Shown here: piece after piece, positions 9,610 to 18,285 of the stretch
Numbering within the stretch: position 1 is the stretch's first letter
How the letters are laid out: every line of letters begins with the position of its first letter
Assembly: GCF_005217455.1 (NCBI RefSeq)
Contig: NZ_SZPQ01000020.1
Coordinates: 62,001 to 126,000 of the forward strand
Length of the DNA: 64,000 nt
Direction: 5' to 3'
Source of the DNA: Martelella alba
Lineage (GTDB): Bacteria; Pseudomonadota; Gammaproteobacteria; Enterobacterales; Enterobacteriaceae
Position numbers and translations under genes: made by a program
The notes under the pieces: model-generated
What the model was told of the DNA's origin: nothing
Databases searched by the model: none
What the model saw: only the letters and a program-made list of their open reading frames with translations

Positions 9610-10488
9610 TTAGTAGCGGCCGGGCCGGCACTCGGCGCCCAGCATCCCATCGTAGACATCGGTGCGGCGATCGCGCAGAACCTGGTTGAAATCATTCCAG
9701 TTGCGGTGACGTCTGGCGTCGGCAAGATTGACTGTGGCCATAATGATCCCGCTGGCGGTCTGGTCGGCGGGGCCGGCCACCGGCCAGCCCGTATAGCTGG
9801 CGATCAGGCTTTGCCCGATAAATGGCTGCCCACGCTCCACCCCCACGCGATCCGCCGCGGCCACAAATACCGAATTGCTATGCGCCGCCGCCATAACCAG
9901 GATATTGGCCATGGCTTCCCGTTTGGGATCCTGGCCCGGTATCGGCACCCAGTTGGTGGGCATGCAAATGATCTCCGCGCCCTGCAAGGCCGCCAGTCGG
10001 TAGCTCTCGGGAAACCAGCCGTCATAGCAGATAAGACAGGCAAGCGTGCCGATACGTGTCCGGAACACGGGAAAGCCCAGATTGCCCGGATCAAAATACA
10101 AGGCCTCATCGCCCCAGAGGTGCGCCTTGCGGTAGCGGCCGATAAACCCTTGCGGCCCGATGACGGCCGCCGAGTTATACAACTGTTCATTTTCGCGTTC
10201 GGTAATGCCGGCGACGATATACACGCCCAGCCTTCGCGCGCAGTCGATCCAGGCCCGGGTGGTCGGGCCGTCGGGAAGGGTTTCGGCCAGGGCGAAGGCT
10301 TCCGCCCGAGAGGCGAAAACATAACCGGTATTGCACAATTCGGGCAAGACCAACAGATTGGCGCCCTGTGCCGCCGCCTGCTCGATCATATCCAGCGTGG
10401 TCTGTACATTGTGCCGGGTTTGGCCGAACACCGGCGCCATTTGCAGGCAGGCGACGGTAACGGGGGCTTCGGCGTGCGTCGTACTCAT
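9610..10488 (-). CDS. Nitrilase-superfamily carbon-nitrogen hydrolase
   Basis: 292-residue amidase or nitrilase of the CN-hydrolase superfamily. The Glu-Lys-Cys triad is visible: E50 in LPELCNTGY, Lys in GRYRKAHLW (near 125) and Cys in ACLICYDGWFPE (near 157). Members cleave amides, carbamoyl compounds or nitriles with release of ammonia; the substrate here is not evident. GGAGAA precedes the ATG. It lies 60 bases after the amidotransferase-like gene on the same strand and belongs to the left arm of the LacI-type divergon. The linked ABC importer and M24 protein suggest catabolism of an imported nitrogenous compound (inference). Confidence 0.85.
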   Translation of the reverse strand: MSTTHAEAPVTVACLQMAPVFGQTRHNVQTTLDMIEQAAAQGANLLVLPELCNTGYVFASRAEAFALAETLPDGPTTRAWIDCARRLGVYIVAGITERENEQLYNSAAVIGPQGFIGRYRKAHLWGDEALYFDPGNLGFPVFRTRIGTLACLICYDGWFPESYRLAALQGAEIICMPTNWVPIPGQDPKREAMANILVMAAAHSNSVFVAAADRVGVERGQPFIGQSLIASYTGWPVAGPADQTASGIIMATVNLADARRHRNWNDFNQVLRDRRTDVYDGMLGAECRPGRY

Positions 10489-10548
10489 GGCATTCTCCGA
10501 AAATGGCCGTCAGGCCGGGATGTATTGGCCGCGTCCAGACCGTGGCGG

Positions 10549-11319
10549 CTAGCGACGGGTCAGCCAGGTCAACATATTGACCAGCAATTGCCGGTAACCG
10601 GGCCAGTCGCGAAAGCTTTGCGGCAGCCAGTGCGGACTGATGTCCGACGCCCAGGCCAGCGTCCGACCCTGCCCATATCGGCCGGTCACCAGTAGCGGAT
10701 GGCCGCCCAGCGCTGCCGGCAGACGTACCAGCACGTCGCTGCCGGGCTTGGCGATAAGTTCATTCGCGCCGAGCAGCGCCGGCCAATCGCCGGACAGGCC
10801 CGCGAACATGTCATGATCACGGTGCTCCGGCGCGATCTGGGCGTGAAATCCCTCCGGCGCTTCAATACGATCATCATAGGGCAGACAATCCACCGGCAGC
10901 GCCTGTTCCACCGCGGTGCGATGCCAGCGGGCCTTGCCGTCAATGCCCTGAAAACTCAGGTAACCGCCGAACATCGCCAGCGCGCCGCCTTTGGCGGTCC
11001 AGTCCCGCAGCAACACGAGGCGGTTGGCGACGGTTTTACCGTTCAGCCACACATCCGGGTGCAATAACAGCGAATTGGCGCCGATATCCGACAGCAATAT
11101 GACGTCATACGTATCCAATTCTTTCAGGGTGAAGGGAAATTCCTCCACAGCCTGATGCGCCGGCATATGTATCAGCTCGAATGCCGTATCGGCCAGGGCG
11201 GCGCGCACGCCTTTCGCGCCGGAATGGAATGTGACGCTGCCGAACTGGTCGAACCCTTTGAAATGCGTCGCCGAGGTCACCCAGGTTTCGCCCACCAATA
11301 AGACTTTTTTTCGATTCAT
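10549..11319 (-). CDS. Glutamine amidotransferase-like (ThuA/DUF1355-type) protein
   Basis: 256-residue cytoplasmic protein. It starts MNRKKVLLVGETWVTSATHF and contains YDVILLSDIGANSLLL, GGALAMFGGYLSF and GRTLAWASDISPHWLP, the fold and spacing of the class I glutamine amidotransferase-like DUF1355 proteins found beside sugar or amide catabolic genes. The usual nucleophile Cys of true amidotransferases is not at the expected elbow: the segment reads MFGGYLSFQG. The role may therefore be hydrolytic or binding rather than glutaminase (inference). ATG 11319 has GGGGAG upstream. It is the first gene of the leftward arm of the divergon and faces two LacI-type operators. Confidence 0.65.
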   Translation of the reverse strand: MNRKKVLLVGETWVTSATHFKGFDQFGSVTFHSGAKGVRAALADTAFELIHMPAHQAVEEFPFTLKELDTYDVILLSDIGANSLLLHPDVWLNGKTVANRLVLLRDWTAKGGALAMFGGYLSFQGIDGKARWHRTAVEQALPVDCLPYDDRIEAPEGFHAQIAPEHRDHDMFAGLSGDWPALLGANELIAKPGSDVLVRLPAALGGHPLLVTGRYGQGRTLAWASDISPHWLPQSFRDWPGYRQLLVNMLTWLTRR

Positions 11320-11391
11320 GAAGATTCTCCCCCGCAAACCGGGTTAAGCGTTGTGCGGTTATGCATTTTTTATGGCAATCCGGTACGAAAG

Positions 11392-11408
11392 TTATCGAAC
11401 CGGTTCAA
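11392..11408. promoter_or_regulatory. LacI-family operator O1
   Basis: TTATCGAACCGGTTCAA, centred on a CG step as LacI-family operators are (TTGAACCGGTTCGATAA on the other strand). Its twin lies 87 bases to the right. Likely bound by the LacI-type regulator encoded at 14978-16015. Confidence 0.75.
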
Positions 11409-11478
11409 CTTATATTTATGTTATTTTTATACTGATAAATCAATATGAAATTTATATGATAGATAATATTGACAAAAA

Positions 11479-11495
11479 TTATCGAACCGTTTCAA
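11479..11495. promoter_or_regulatory. LacI-family operator O2 overlapping a likely -35/-10 spacer
   Basis: TTATCGAACCGTTTCAA, 16 of 17 bases identical to O1. A candidate -35 TTGACA lies at 11469-11474 and a weak -10 CAATAT at 11493-11498, so a bound repressor would cover the rightward promoter. Two operators 87 bases apart would also allow looping. Confidence 0.75.
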
Positions 11496-11542
11496 TATAA
11501 AAATCGTTTCATCTCTTTCATTCATTATGCCGGAGCCACTTT

Positions 11543-12547
11543 ATGAAAAGACGCGCGTTTTTGCAGGGAACGGTATTGGCCGGCGCCCTGTTGATGGGCC
11601 ACCTGCTGCCGGGGTATGGCCTTACGGCGGACGCCGCCGCCGCCGCGCCCGCCAAGGTCACCTTCGTTCAGGAATGGCCAGTGGCCGATGGTTTTTGGAT
11701 CCCCTGGATATTGGGTAAGGAAAAGGGGTTTTATCGTGATGAAGGTATCGATCTGACCATTGTCGCGCCGCCGACCGTGGCCGACACCATGAAATTCCTC
11801 GGCACAGGCCGGGCGGATGTGGCTTTCACCACGGTCATGGATATTATTTTCGCCAAGGAGCAGGGCGCGCCGGTGGAGGCCATCGGCCGTTATGGCAAAG
11901 GCAATAACTGGGGCGTTATCAGCGCGCAGGGAAAACCTTATACTGTCGCCGGCTTGAAAGGCAAAACCATTGGTATTTACAATGATGCCTGGACCAAGGC
12001 GCAATTGGCCCTTATGCTCAAAAGCGCCGGTTTGACCCTTGACGACGTCAAGATGGTGACGGCCGCTGACGACACGGTGCCGTTACTGTTGCAAAAGCGG
12101 GTGGATGCCATTACCGGTATCACCAATGCCGAAGGGACTGAAATGGCCACCATGGGTAAACAGCAACCGGAATTCTTGCCGGCCATTGAGCATGGCGTGC
12201 CCGATACGCCGATTTTCATGTTCGCCGGCAATCAGACGTGGCTAAAGACCCATCCGCAGTTGGCGGCGGCGTTTATGCGCGCTACCGAGAAAAGCATCCG
12301 CTACGCGGTTGCGCATCCGGACGAGGGCGTAGCCGCGTTCGCCGCCGCCTATAGCAAAGCGTATGATCCGGCGTTTATCAAACAGCAGTGGCAGGACACC
12401 GCGCCGTTGCTGTCGCCGGTGGACGGGAAATCCCTGCGCATGGATCTACAGGTTTGGCAGGCGCTGCTGGCGGCGATAAAGGCCCAAGGCATTGTCAAGG
12501 CGCCGCTGCCGGCCGAACACTATTTTACCAACCAGTATCTGCCTTGA
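11543..12547 (+). CDS. ABC transporter substrate-binding protein (NMT1/THI5-like)
   Basis: 334-residue periplasmic binding protein. The N-terminus MKRRAFLQGTVLAGALLMG is a twin-arginine-like or Sec signal with a double Arg and a hydrophobic core. The mature part begins KVTFVQEWPVADGFWIPWILG, the fold used by thiamine-precursor, taurine and nitrate binding proteins. GTGRADVAFTTVMDIIFAKE and KGKTIGIYNDAWTKAQ are the usual ligand-cleft segments. It is first in a five-gene rightward operon with an ATPase and a permease of the same importer class. An aromatic or heterocyclic nitrogen compound is a reasonable guess for the ligand, but nothing in the sequence fixes it. Confidence 0.88.
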   Translation: MKRRAFLQGTVLAGALLMGHLLPGYGLTADAAAAAPAKVTFVQEWPVADGFWIPWILGKEKGFYRDEGIDLTIVAPPTVADTMKFLGTGRADVAFTTVMDIIFAKEQGAPVEAIGRYGKGNNWGVISAQGKPYTVAGLKGKTIGIYNDAWTKAQLALMLKSAGLTLDDVKMVTAADDTVPLLLQKRVDAITGITNAEGTEMATMGKQQPEFLPAIEHGVPDTPIFMFAGNQTWLKTHPQLAAAFMRATEKSIRYAVAHPDEGVAAFAAAYSKAYDPAFIKQQWQDTAPLLSPVDGKSLRMDLQVWQALLAAIKAQGIVKAPLPAEHYFTNQYLP

Positions 12548-12605
12548 ATCCGGCAAAGGCGCGGCCCGATACGCGGACCGTTCCCAAAGGGAGGACTCAT
12601 CTGTC

Positions 12606-13316
12606 ATGACAGCGCCTGTTTTACCCATGAAACCCGCCTGGACTTATCGCCCGGGGCCTGACGTGGCGCCCCAGGCGCCCGTCGGGTTGCGGCGAGCGCA
12701 GCTGTTGGCCCGATCGGCCGCGCAGAAAGGCCTGGACGCCGTTGCCGCCGGGGTGACCGAAACCGTCGTCGAGCAAGCCATTCATGATTATCTGCGCTCG
12801 CAAGGCGCGGCCGGCATCTGGACGATAACCAATGTCGGACTGGGCAAAAACGCCCATGTCTGCTTCCCGACTCAGGGACCCGGCGAACAGGCCGCCGCCA
12901 TGCGGGATGTGTTGATAGTCGATGTCCATCCCATCACCGCCGAGGGCTTCTGGGCCGATTGCACCCGCAGCCGGGTCATCGGCGACTATCCCGAAGCGGA
13001 GCTTGCGTTACGGGATCTGGAAACACTCCATCGGGATACCCTGGCTTTGTGTCGTCCGGGAATGCCGGCCTGCGACCTGTTCGGGCTGAGCCGGGAGCGC
13101 CTGTCGCGTGAAGGCTTCGTTTTACTGGATCTTCTGGGAAACATAGGCCATTCGCTGACGGCGGGCGCCGCCTATACCGAAGGATTTATCGATGCCGGCA
13201 ATGCCACGCCCATGTGGGGCGCCTGGGCCATAGAACCTTTTGCCCGGCGGGACGGCATCGCGGTCAAGGTGGAAGATCTGCTGTGGTTCGGCCGAGAGCG
13301 GTGCGAGATCCTGTAA
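12606..13316 (+). CDS. M24-family (creatinase/aminopeptidase-fold) protein
   Basis: 236-residue protein with the pita-bread fold of M24 metallopeptidases: AAAMRDVLIVDVHPITAEGFWADCTRSRVIG, in part, carries the first metal-ligand aspartates; GNIGHSLTAGAA supplies the histidine; the C-terminal part has AIEPFARRDGIAVKVEDLLW. M24 members include aminopeptidases, prolidases and creatinase. It lacks the N-terminal domain of creatinase and prolidase. The start at 12606 has GGGAGG upstream. Its place between a binding protein and its ATPase suggests it acts on the imported compound. Confidence 0.75.
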   Translation: MTAPVLPMKPAWTYRPGPDVAPQAPVGLRRAQLLARSAAQKGLDAVAAGVTETVVEQAIHDYLRSQGAAGIWTITNVGLGKNAHVCFPTQGPGEQAAAMRDVLIVDVHPITAEGFWADCTRSRVIGDYPEAELALRDLETLHRDTLALCRPGMPACDLFGLSRERLSREGFVLLDLLGNIGHSLTAGAAYTEGFIDAGNATPMWGAWAIEPFARRDGIAVKVEDLLWFGRERCEIL

Positions 13317-13382
13317 GGAAAGAAACAAGCACGGGGCGCATGCCGCGCTGCCGGGAAGCGACCCTGTTACAGAGGCCATACC

Positions 13383-14156
13383 ATGTCCAAACTCTCCATC
13401 CGTCAGGTCAGCCGCCGCTTCGGCGCGGTGACGGCCCTGGCGACTACCGATTTGCAAATAGCCCAGGGCGAATTCGTTTGTGTGGTGGGCCCCTCCGGCT
13501 GCGGCAAAAGCACGCTGTTCAATGTCATTTCCGGGGTGTTGGCCCCCGACAGCGGGCAAATTTTTATTGATGATCGCGATGTGACCGGCAGCACCGGTCA
13601 TGTGGGCTATATGCTGCAAAAGGATTTGCTGTTGCCGTGGATGACGGTCATCGATAATATCGTGCTGGGCGCCATCCTCAAGGGCGGCGCCAGCCGCGAG
13701 GATCGCCAGGCCGGCGTCGCGCTGGCGGAACGCTATGGCTTGGGCGAGTTTATCAATCATTACCCTGCGGCGCTGTCCGGCGGGATGCGCCAGCGGGTGG
13801 CGCTGATGCGGACCCTGGCGATGCATCGCGACGTGATGCTGCTGGACGAGCCGTTCGGCGCGCTGGATTCCCAGACCCGGCTGGCCATGCAGCAGTGGTT
13901 GCTGAAAGTGTGGGCGGAGCAGCATCGTACCGTGGTGTTCGTGACGCATGATATCGACGAGGCGGTATTTCTGGCGGATAGGGTGGTGGTGATGACGCCC
14001 CGTCCCGGCCGGATCCGGGAAATCTTTACCGTGCCGATTTCCCGGCCGCGACCGTTGTCCTGCCTGACCAGTCCCGAGTTCACCCGGCTGAAAAGCCGGA
14101 TTTTAGATCTGATTTACACCGATCACTCCGTACAGGACGTCGCCGCCCATGAATAA
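13383..14156 (+). CDS. ABC transporter ATP-binding protein (SsuB/TauB-like)
   Basis: 257-residue ATPase for the adjacent importer. Walker A GPSGCGKST is near residue 40, the Q-loop is MLQKDLLLPWMT, the signature is LSGGMRQRV, Walker B is DVMLLDEPFGALD, and VTHDIDEAVFLADRV carries the switch His. These spacings are those of the nitrate/taurine/thiamine-precursor importer ATPases, matching the binding protein upstream. The stop overlaps the permease start by eight bases, showing translational coupling. Confidence 0.92.
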   Translation: MSKLSIRQVSRRFGAVTALATTDLQIAQGEFVCVVGPSGCGKSTLFNVISGVLAPDSGQIFIDDRDVTGSTGHVGYMLQKDLLLPWMTVIDNIVLGAILKGGASREDRQAGVALAERYGLGEFINHYPAALSGGMRQRVALMRTLAMHRDVMLLDEPFGALDSQTRLAMQQWLLKVWAEQHRTVVFVTHDIDEAVFLADRVVVMTPRPGRIREIFTVPISRPRPLSCLTSPEFTRLKSRILDLIYTDHSVQDVAAHE

Positions 14157-14985
14157 ACTGCGTGGATTACTGCTGCCGTTGGGGGGGCCGCTGGCGGCCC
14201 TGATACTTGTGCTGGCGGTATGGGACCTGGCGGTGCGTATCTTCCAGATCCCGCCCTATGTGTTGCCCTCGCCGGAAATGACCTGGCGGCATGCCCTGTC
14301 GGACTGGTCGGTGCTGTGGATAGGTTTTGAAAGCACCTTCACCACCTTCCTGCTGGGTTTTATCGTCGGCGCCGGCGGCGGATTTTTATTCGCGGTGCTG
14401 ATGGATGCCACGCCCTGGATCCGTAGCGTACTGTACCCCATACTGATTGCCAGCCAGGCGGTACCGGTCATCGCCATTTCCGCCGCGCTGACCATTTGGC
14501 TGGGCTTCGGCCTGGCGCCCAAACTGGTCATTGTGGCGCTGGTGGTGTTTTTCCCGGTGGTGGTCAATGTGTTGGATGGGCTGAATTCGGTGGACAGGGA
14601 CATGCTGAACCTGGTGCGATCCATGGGGGGCTCGCGCTGGAGTATATTCCGTTACGTCAAATTGCCGGCCACCTATACGCCGCTGTTTTCCGCCCTGAAG
14701 CTGTCCGCCACTTTCAGCGTGACCGGCGCGGTGATCGGCGAATGGACCGCCTCCACCAGTGGCGGGCTGGGGGCTTATTTGTTGCAGGCCAATTCCCGGC
14801 TCAATACCGCCGGCACCTTTTCCGCCATCGGTTTTCTCGCCTTGTTGGGGGTCGTGAGCTTTTTGCTGGTGATTGGCCTGGAATACGTCATGACGCCTTG
14901 GCGCTCCTCGTCGACGGCGCGACGCTGGTCGCGGCGTTACTGGCGTCGTCCCCGCCGCCGGGCCGAGTCGACGATCAATGAGTGA
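14149..14985 (+). CDS. ABC transporter permease (SsuC/TauC-like)
   Basis: 278-residue inner-membrane permease with about six membrane helices. It starts NKLRGLLLPLGGPLAAL. The cytoplasmic EAA-type loop that docks on the ATPase is seen around SVDRDMLNLVRSMGGSRWS. The C-terminal tail is very arginine-rich (RWSRRYWRRPRRRAES), facing the cytoplasm. It overlaps the ATPase gene by eight bases at its start and the regulator gene by eight at its end, so importer and regulator are one transcript. Confidence 0.9.
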   Translation: MNKLRGLLLPLGGPLAALILVLAVWDLAVRIFQIPPYVLPSPEMTWRHALSDWSVLWIGFESTFTTFLLGFIVGAGGGFLFAVLMDATPWIRSVLYPILIASQAVPVIAISAALTIWLGFGLAPKLVIVALVVFFPVVVNVLDGLNSVDRDMLNLVRSMGGSRWSIFRYVKLPATYTPLFSALKLSATFSVTGAVIGEWTASTSGGLGAYLLQANSRLNTAGTFSAIGFLALLGVVSFLLVIGLEYVMTPWRSSSTARRWSRRYWRRPRRRAESTINE

Positions 14986-16015
14986 TAGCGTGAAATCTTC
15001 GCGGGCGGGCCGGCCGACCATTCGCGATGTAGCCCGTCTGGCCAAAGTGTCCATCGGCACGGTCAGCGCCGTAATCAACAACAGCGGCCGGCCGGTGGCG
15101 GTGGAAACCCGCGAGCATGTGCAGCGCTGTATTGCCGAATTGCATTTCGAACCCAACAGCGCTGCGCGCAGTTTGAAACGCCAGCGCGTCTCGTCCATTG
15201 GTTTTATCGTGCCGGATCTCGGCAACGCCTTTTTCGCCAATGTGGCCGAGGGCATACAGAGCGCGCTGGATAATGTCGACTGCCTGCTGGTGCTGTGCAT
15301 GACCTGGTCGGACACCCGTCGGGAAGAATATTACGCCCAGGTACTGCGCACCCAGCGCTTAAATGGCGTGATTTACCTCTCGGGTACCGGGTTGCCCAGC
15401 CCTTCGCTGATCAGTCTGGCGCAACAGGGGTCGGTGGTGTTTGTGGATGAATGCCTGCCGGGGATCGACGTGCCGTTTATCAGCGCGCAAAATCTCAGCG
15501 GCGCCCGCGATCTGGCTGCGCATGTACTGGCATGCGGACACCGGCGGCTGGCGGTCATCAGCGGCCCGCGGGGGCTGTGGACCAACGAGCAACGGCTGGC
15601 CGGCTTTCGTGAAGCGTTTGCCGGCGCGGGGATCCCGCCGGACAGCGTGCCGGTCTTGCGCGGGGATTATACTGAGCGCGGCGGCCGCGAGGCGGCGGAA
15701 ACGATCCTGGTCATGGCGGAGCGGCCGACAGCGGTGCTGTGCGCCAATGATTTGATGGCCATCGGGTTTATCCGCCGATGCGCCGAGCGGCATATCCGGG
15801 TGCCCGAAGACATCAGCGTCACCGGGTTCGACGATATCCCCGATGCGAGCCGGCTAGTGCCGGCACTGACGACCGTGCGCCAGCCGGGGCGCGAAATGGG
15901 GCGCGCCGCCGCCGCATTGCTGTTGCAACGGATCGGCGCGCAGTCCGCCGGCCCGGAACGCAGCGACTTTGCCACCGAGCTGTGCATTCGCGCCTCGGTC
16001 GGTCCCAGGCCATAG
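14978..16015 (+). CDS. LacI-family transcriptional regulator of the divergon
   Basis: 345-residue regulator. The HTH is in PTIRDVARLAKVSIGTVSAV, the hinge helix in NSAARSLKRQR, and the effector domain runs from SIGFIVPDLGNAFFANV to VTGFDDIPDASRLVPALTTV. It is last in the rightward operon, coupled to the permease by an eight-base overlap, so it is autoregulated if it binds the two operators at 11392 and 11479. That pairing is an inference from the only LacI-type operators in the divergent promoter region. The family is most often sugar-responsive, so control of a nitrilase/M24 transport operon would be less usual. Confidence 0.88.
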   Translation: MSDSVKSSRAGRPTIRDVARLAKVSIGTVSAVINNSGRPVAVETREHVQRCIAELHFEPNSAARSLKRQRVSSIGFIVPDLGNAFFANVAEGIQSALDNVDCLLVLCMTWSDTRREEYYAQVLRTQRLNGVIYLSGTGLPSPSLISLAQQGSVVFVDECLPGIDVPFISAQNLSGARDLAAHVLACGHRRLAVISGPRGLWTNEQRLAGFREAFAGAGIPPDSVPVLRGDYTERGGREAAETILVMAERPTAVLCANDLMAIGFIRRCAERHIRVPEDISVTGFDDIPDASRLVPALTTVRQPGREMGRAAAALLLQRIGAQSAGPERSDFATELCIRASVGPRP

Positions 16016-16039
16016 CCGGCGCGCCGCCGCTTTCGCGGC

Positions 16040-17170
16040 CTAGGGGGCCGGAAGACGGTCCGCCGCGCCGCCGGAGGAACGGATGATCAACTCGCCGCGC
16101 AGTTGCAGATGGCGCGGGGCAACGGAGGGATGCCGCAACCGGTTCAGCATCAGCGCCACCGCTTCCCGGGCGATATCGCCAAAGGGCTGCTTGTAGGTGG
16201 TCAGCGGGATGCCGAGCAAGGCGGAATATTCGTTATCGTCGAAACCGACCACATTGACCTTGCGATGCAACTGGTTGCAGACCGCCAGCAATTTCATGGC
16301 GGTAAAATCATTGGCGCAGACAATATCCGTGGCGCCGGCATCCAGCAAATCGGCGATAAAGGCGCGGTCACCCGTCGGGCCCTGGTGTACCCAGGCAGGG
16401 TCAGCCGGCAACGCGGCGGCGAGCAGGGCCAGCTTATAACCCATTATTCGCATGGACACGGTATGCGCCGAATCGCGTTCGCAAAGGAAATCGATGCGTC
16501 GCGCGCCGTTTTTCAATAAATGGCGCGTCACTTCATAACCGGCGGCGATGTTATCAATGCCGACCAAATCATAGGCACTGCGCTCGGGATAGGTTTTAAG
16601 ATCGCTGTCCACCAGAACCACGCGGATATGGTCTTTGGAGAGCAGTTGTAAAATCAACTCATTGATTTCATCAGCGAAGGGATGAAATTCCAGCGGAATA
16701 AAAAAAATACCCTGCACACCGCTTTTGGTATAGCGGTCGATGATCTTTTCCACGGTATCGATAATTTTTTGCTTGCTGGCGTTAGGACCCAGGGTTACCA
16801 CGCCATTCCAGACCAGGGAAAAATTAAACTGCTGCGACAGCGAAGCGATGGACTTGAATATCTGCTCAAACAAGAAACCGCTTTCATTCGCCTCCATTCT
16901 GGGGGAAAGAATGCCAAGTATCCGTTCCTGAGCTTCGGCGGCGGCGCCCGTCTTGCGCTGACAGACATAATGACCCGAACCCTGGGTGCTGTTGATAAGC
17001 CCCTGTTCCCGTAATTTTCCCAACGCCTTGGATACCGTGGGCCGAGAAACGGCGAATTCATCACACAGGACGGTTTCCGAGGGCAAACGCTGCCCCTCGC
17101 CATAAACGCCGTCGCGGATCCGTTGCAAGATGCTCTGCAAGACGCCGTCCAGTTTACCTCTTTTCGCCAT
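16040..17170 (-). CDS. GntR-type HTH regulator with LacI-like sugar-binding domain (AraR-like)
   Basis: 376-residue regulator joining a GntR winged helix (residues about 5-72; GQRLPSETVLCDEFAVSRPT in part, LINSTQGSGHYV) to a LacI-type periplasmic-binding-like domain (about 85-365; GIFFIPLEFHP, VVLVDSDLK, IVCANDFTAMKLL, VVGFDDNEYSALLGIPLTT). This is the architecture of AraR of Bacillus. It is divergent from the sugar operon at 17683 and is its likely repressor, with inducer presumably the imported sugar or its phosphate. Its 3' end faces the LacI-type gene with only a 24-base gap. Confidence 0.88.
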   Translation of the reverse strand: MAKRGKLDGVLQSILQRIRDGVYGEGQRLPSETVLCDEFAVSRPTVSKALGKLREQGLINSTQGSGHYVCQRKTGAAAEAQERILGILSPRMEANESGFLFEQIFKSIASLSQQFNFSLVWNGVVTLGPNASKQKIIDTVEKIIDRYTKSGVQGIFFIPLEFHPFADEINELILQLLSKDHIRVVLVDSDLKTYPERSAYDLVGIDNIAAGYEVTRHLLKNGARRIDFLCERDSAHTVSMRIMGYKLALLAAALPADPAWVHQGPTGDRAFIADLLDAGATDIVCANDFTAMKLLAVCNQLHRKVNVVGFDDNEYSALLGIPLTTYKQPFGDIAREAVALMLNRLRHPSVAPRHLQLRGELIIRSSGGAADRLPAP

Positions 17171-17682
17171 AATGATTCTTTTCGCCCTTTGTCATTGCGC
17201 CCGCGACACCAAAGTGCCGCAGGTATCTGAAATCACGCCGGACGGCAGTAAGTTTGTCAAGTTTTCCCTTGTAACTACCTTAAATGAGAAAAGTTGTAAA
17301 ATCAAGCGGCCACCGTGGCGGCGCCCCTCTGCGGACGAAGCTAAGCGAGGTGCGCCCTCCTGGGGGGCGGCAACGTCGTTATCCAGGGAAAATCGCCGGC
17401 TGACGCCACCAAACCCGCCAATATCACCGTGTAATGGCCGGAGGTTCCGGTCGGATAGCGCAATGAAAGACGCCGGTTATCTTATGTGATCCTGATCGCT
17501 AATATGAACAATTTGGCTACTAATTTAACAAATTTGCTAAAAAAACGTGATCAATATCGATAGTTTTACAAAATTATTATCGTATGTTGTATTCACATAT
17601 TGATCTTGTAATTTTACAAATTAATTAATATGTAAAATATCACGGCGACATTTTTTTCCACTTAAATGCGAGGAATTGCGTG
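17171..17682. other. Divergent promoter region of the sugar operon
   Basis: About 510 bases between the GntR-type regulator and the SIS gene. The right half (17500-17640) is strongly AT-rich and holds repeated TTTTACAAA words (near 17566 and 17612) and a large inverted repeat at 17612-17637. The left half codes for nothing recognised. Confidence 0.5.
17612..17637. promoter_or_regulatory. Candidate operator: 26-base inverted repeat
   Basis: The outer arms TTTTACA and TGTAAAA flank an AT-only core (ATTAATTAAT); the whole 26 bases differ from a perfect palindrome at one base pair. It lies 46 bases before the SIS start codon. Likely bound by the adjacent GntR-type regulator (inference). Confidence 0.55.
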
Positions 17683-18255
17683 ATGTCTACCTATAAAGGC
17701 CTTGTTGAGCAAGTCATCAATGAAAACCGGGCCACGCTGCTGGCGGTGGATGAGAATGAAATCCACCTTCTTATGGATGAGATCTGTAAAGCAAAAACGA
17801 TTCAGTTGTATGCCATGGGAAGAATGCAACTTTCCGTGCGGGCTTTTGCCATGCGGCTTAAGCATATGGGCTTCGACAGCTACGTGGTGTATGACACCAC
17901 TACACCCTGCATCGGATCGGGCGATCTGCTGATCGGCCATTGCGCGGTGACCAATGTGGAACTGAACGTGGTGAAGCTGGCGAAGGACGCGGGGGCCAGG
18001 ATTGCGTTGCTGACCGCTCATCCCGAAAACGAACATGGCGGCTATGCGGATCTGACTGTACGGGTGCCGGGCCAAATATTCGGAGGCGATCAGGAGATCG
18101 CCTCCATCCAGCCCATGTCGTCGTTGCTTGAACAGTCGCTCTTTTTATTTGTGGATATCGTGACCATGCTGTTGATCGAAAAAACCGGTATTTCCCTTGA
18201 AGAAATGAAAAAACGCCATACCAATCTTGAGGGATTGCCGCATCACTTCGCCTGA
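17683..18255 (+). CDS. SIS-domain sugar-phosphate isomerase (6-phospho-3-hexuloisomerase-like)
   Basis: 190-residue cytoplasmic protein with one SIS domain. It has the shape of HxlB/PHI proteins: TIQLYAMGRMQLSVRAFAMRL carries the first SIS helix, GSGDLLIGHCAVTNVEL the phosphate loop, and ARIALLTAHPEN the second strand, ending SLFLFVDIVTMLLIEKTGIS. HxlB interconverts fructose 6-phosphate and arabino-3-hexulose 6-phosphate; size and layout fit, but no HxlA synthase is nearby, so another keto-sugar phosphate may be the substrate. ATG 17683 has GAGGA upstream; a GTG directly before it is also possible. First gene of the operon. Confidence 0.75.
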   Translation: MSTYKGLVEQVINENRATLLAVDENEIHLLMDEICKAKTIQLYAMGRMQLSVRAFAMRLKHMGFDSYVVYDTTTPCIGSGDLLIGHCAVTNVELNVVKLAKDAGARIALLTAHPENEHGGYADLTVRVPGQIFGGDQEIASIQPMSSLLEQSLFLFVDIVTMLLIEKTGISLEEMKKRHTNLEGLPHHFA

Positions 18256-18285
18256 CGTTAATGCATCTCGCCAAAGGACTTTATT

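Noticed and set aside
9706-10695. 329-codon plus-strand frame opposite the nitrilase gene
   Set aside because: Antisense shadow; the minus-strand protein carries the intact Glu-Lys-Cys triad.
17585-17605. CRP site before the sugar operon
   Set aside because: TGTTGTATTCACA has the wrong spacing (13 instead of 16 bases) and a poor left half.
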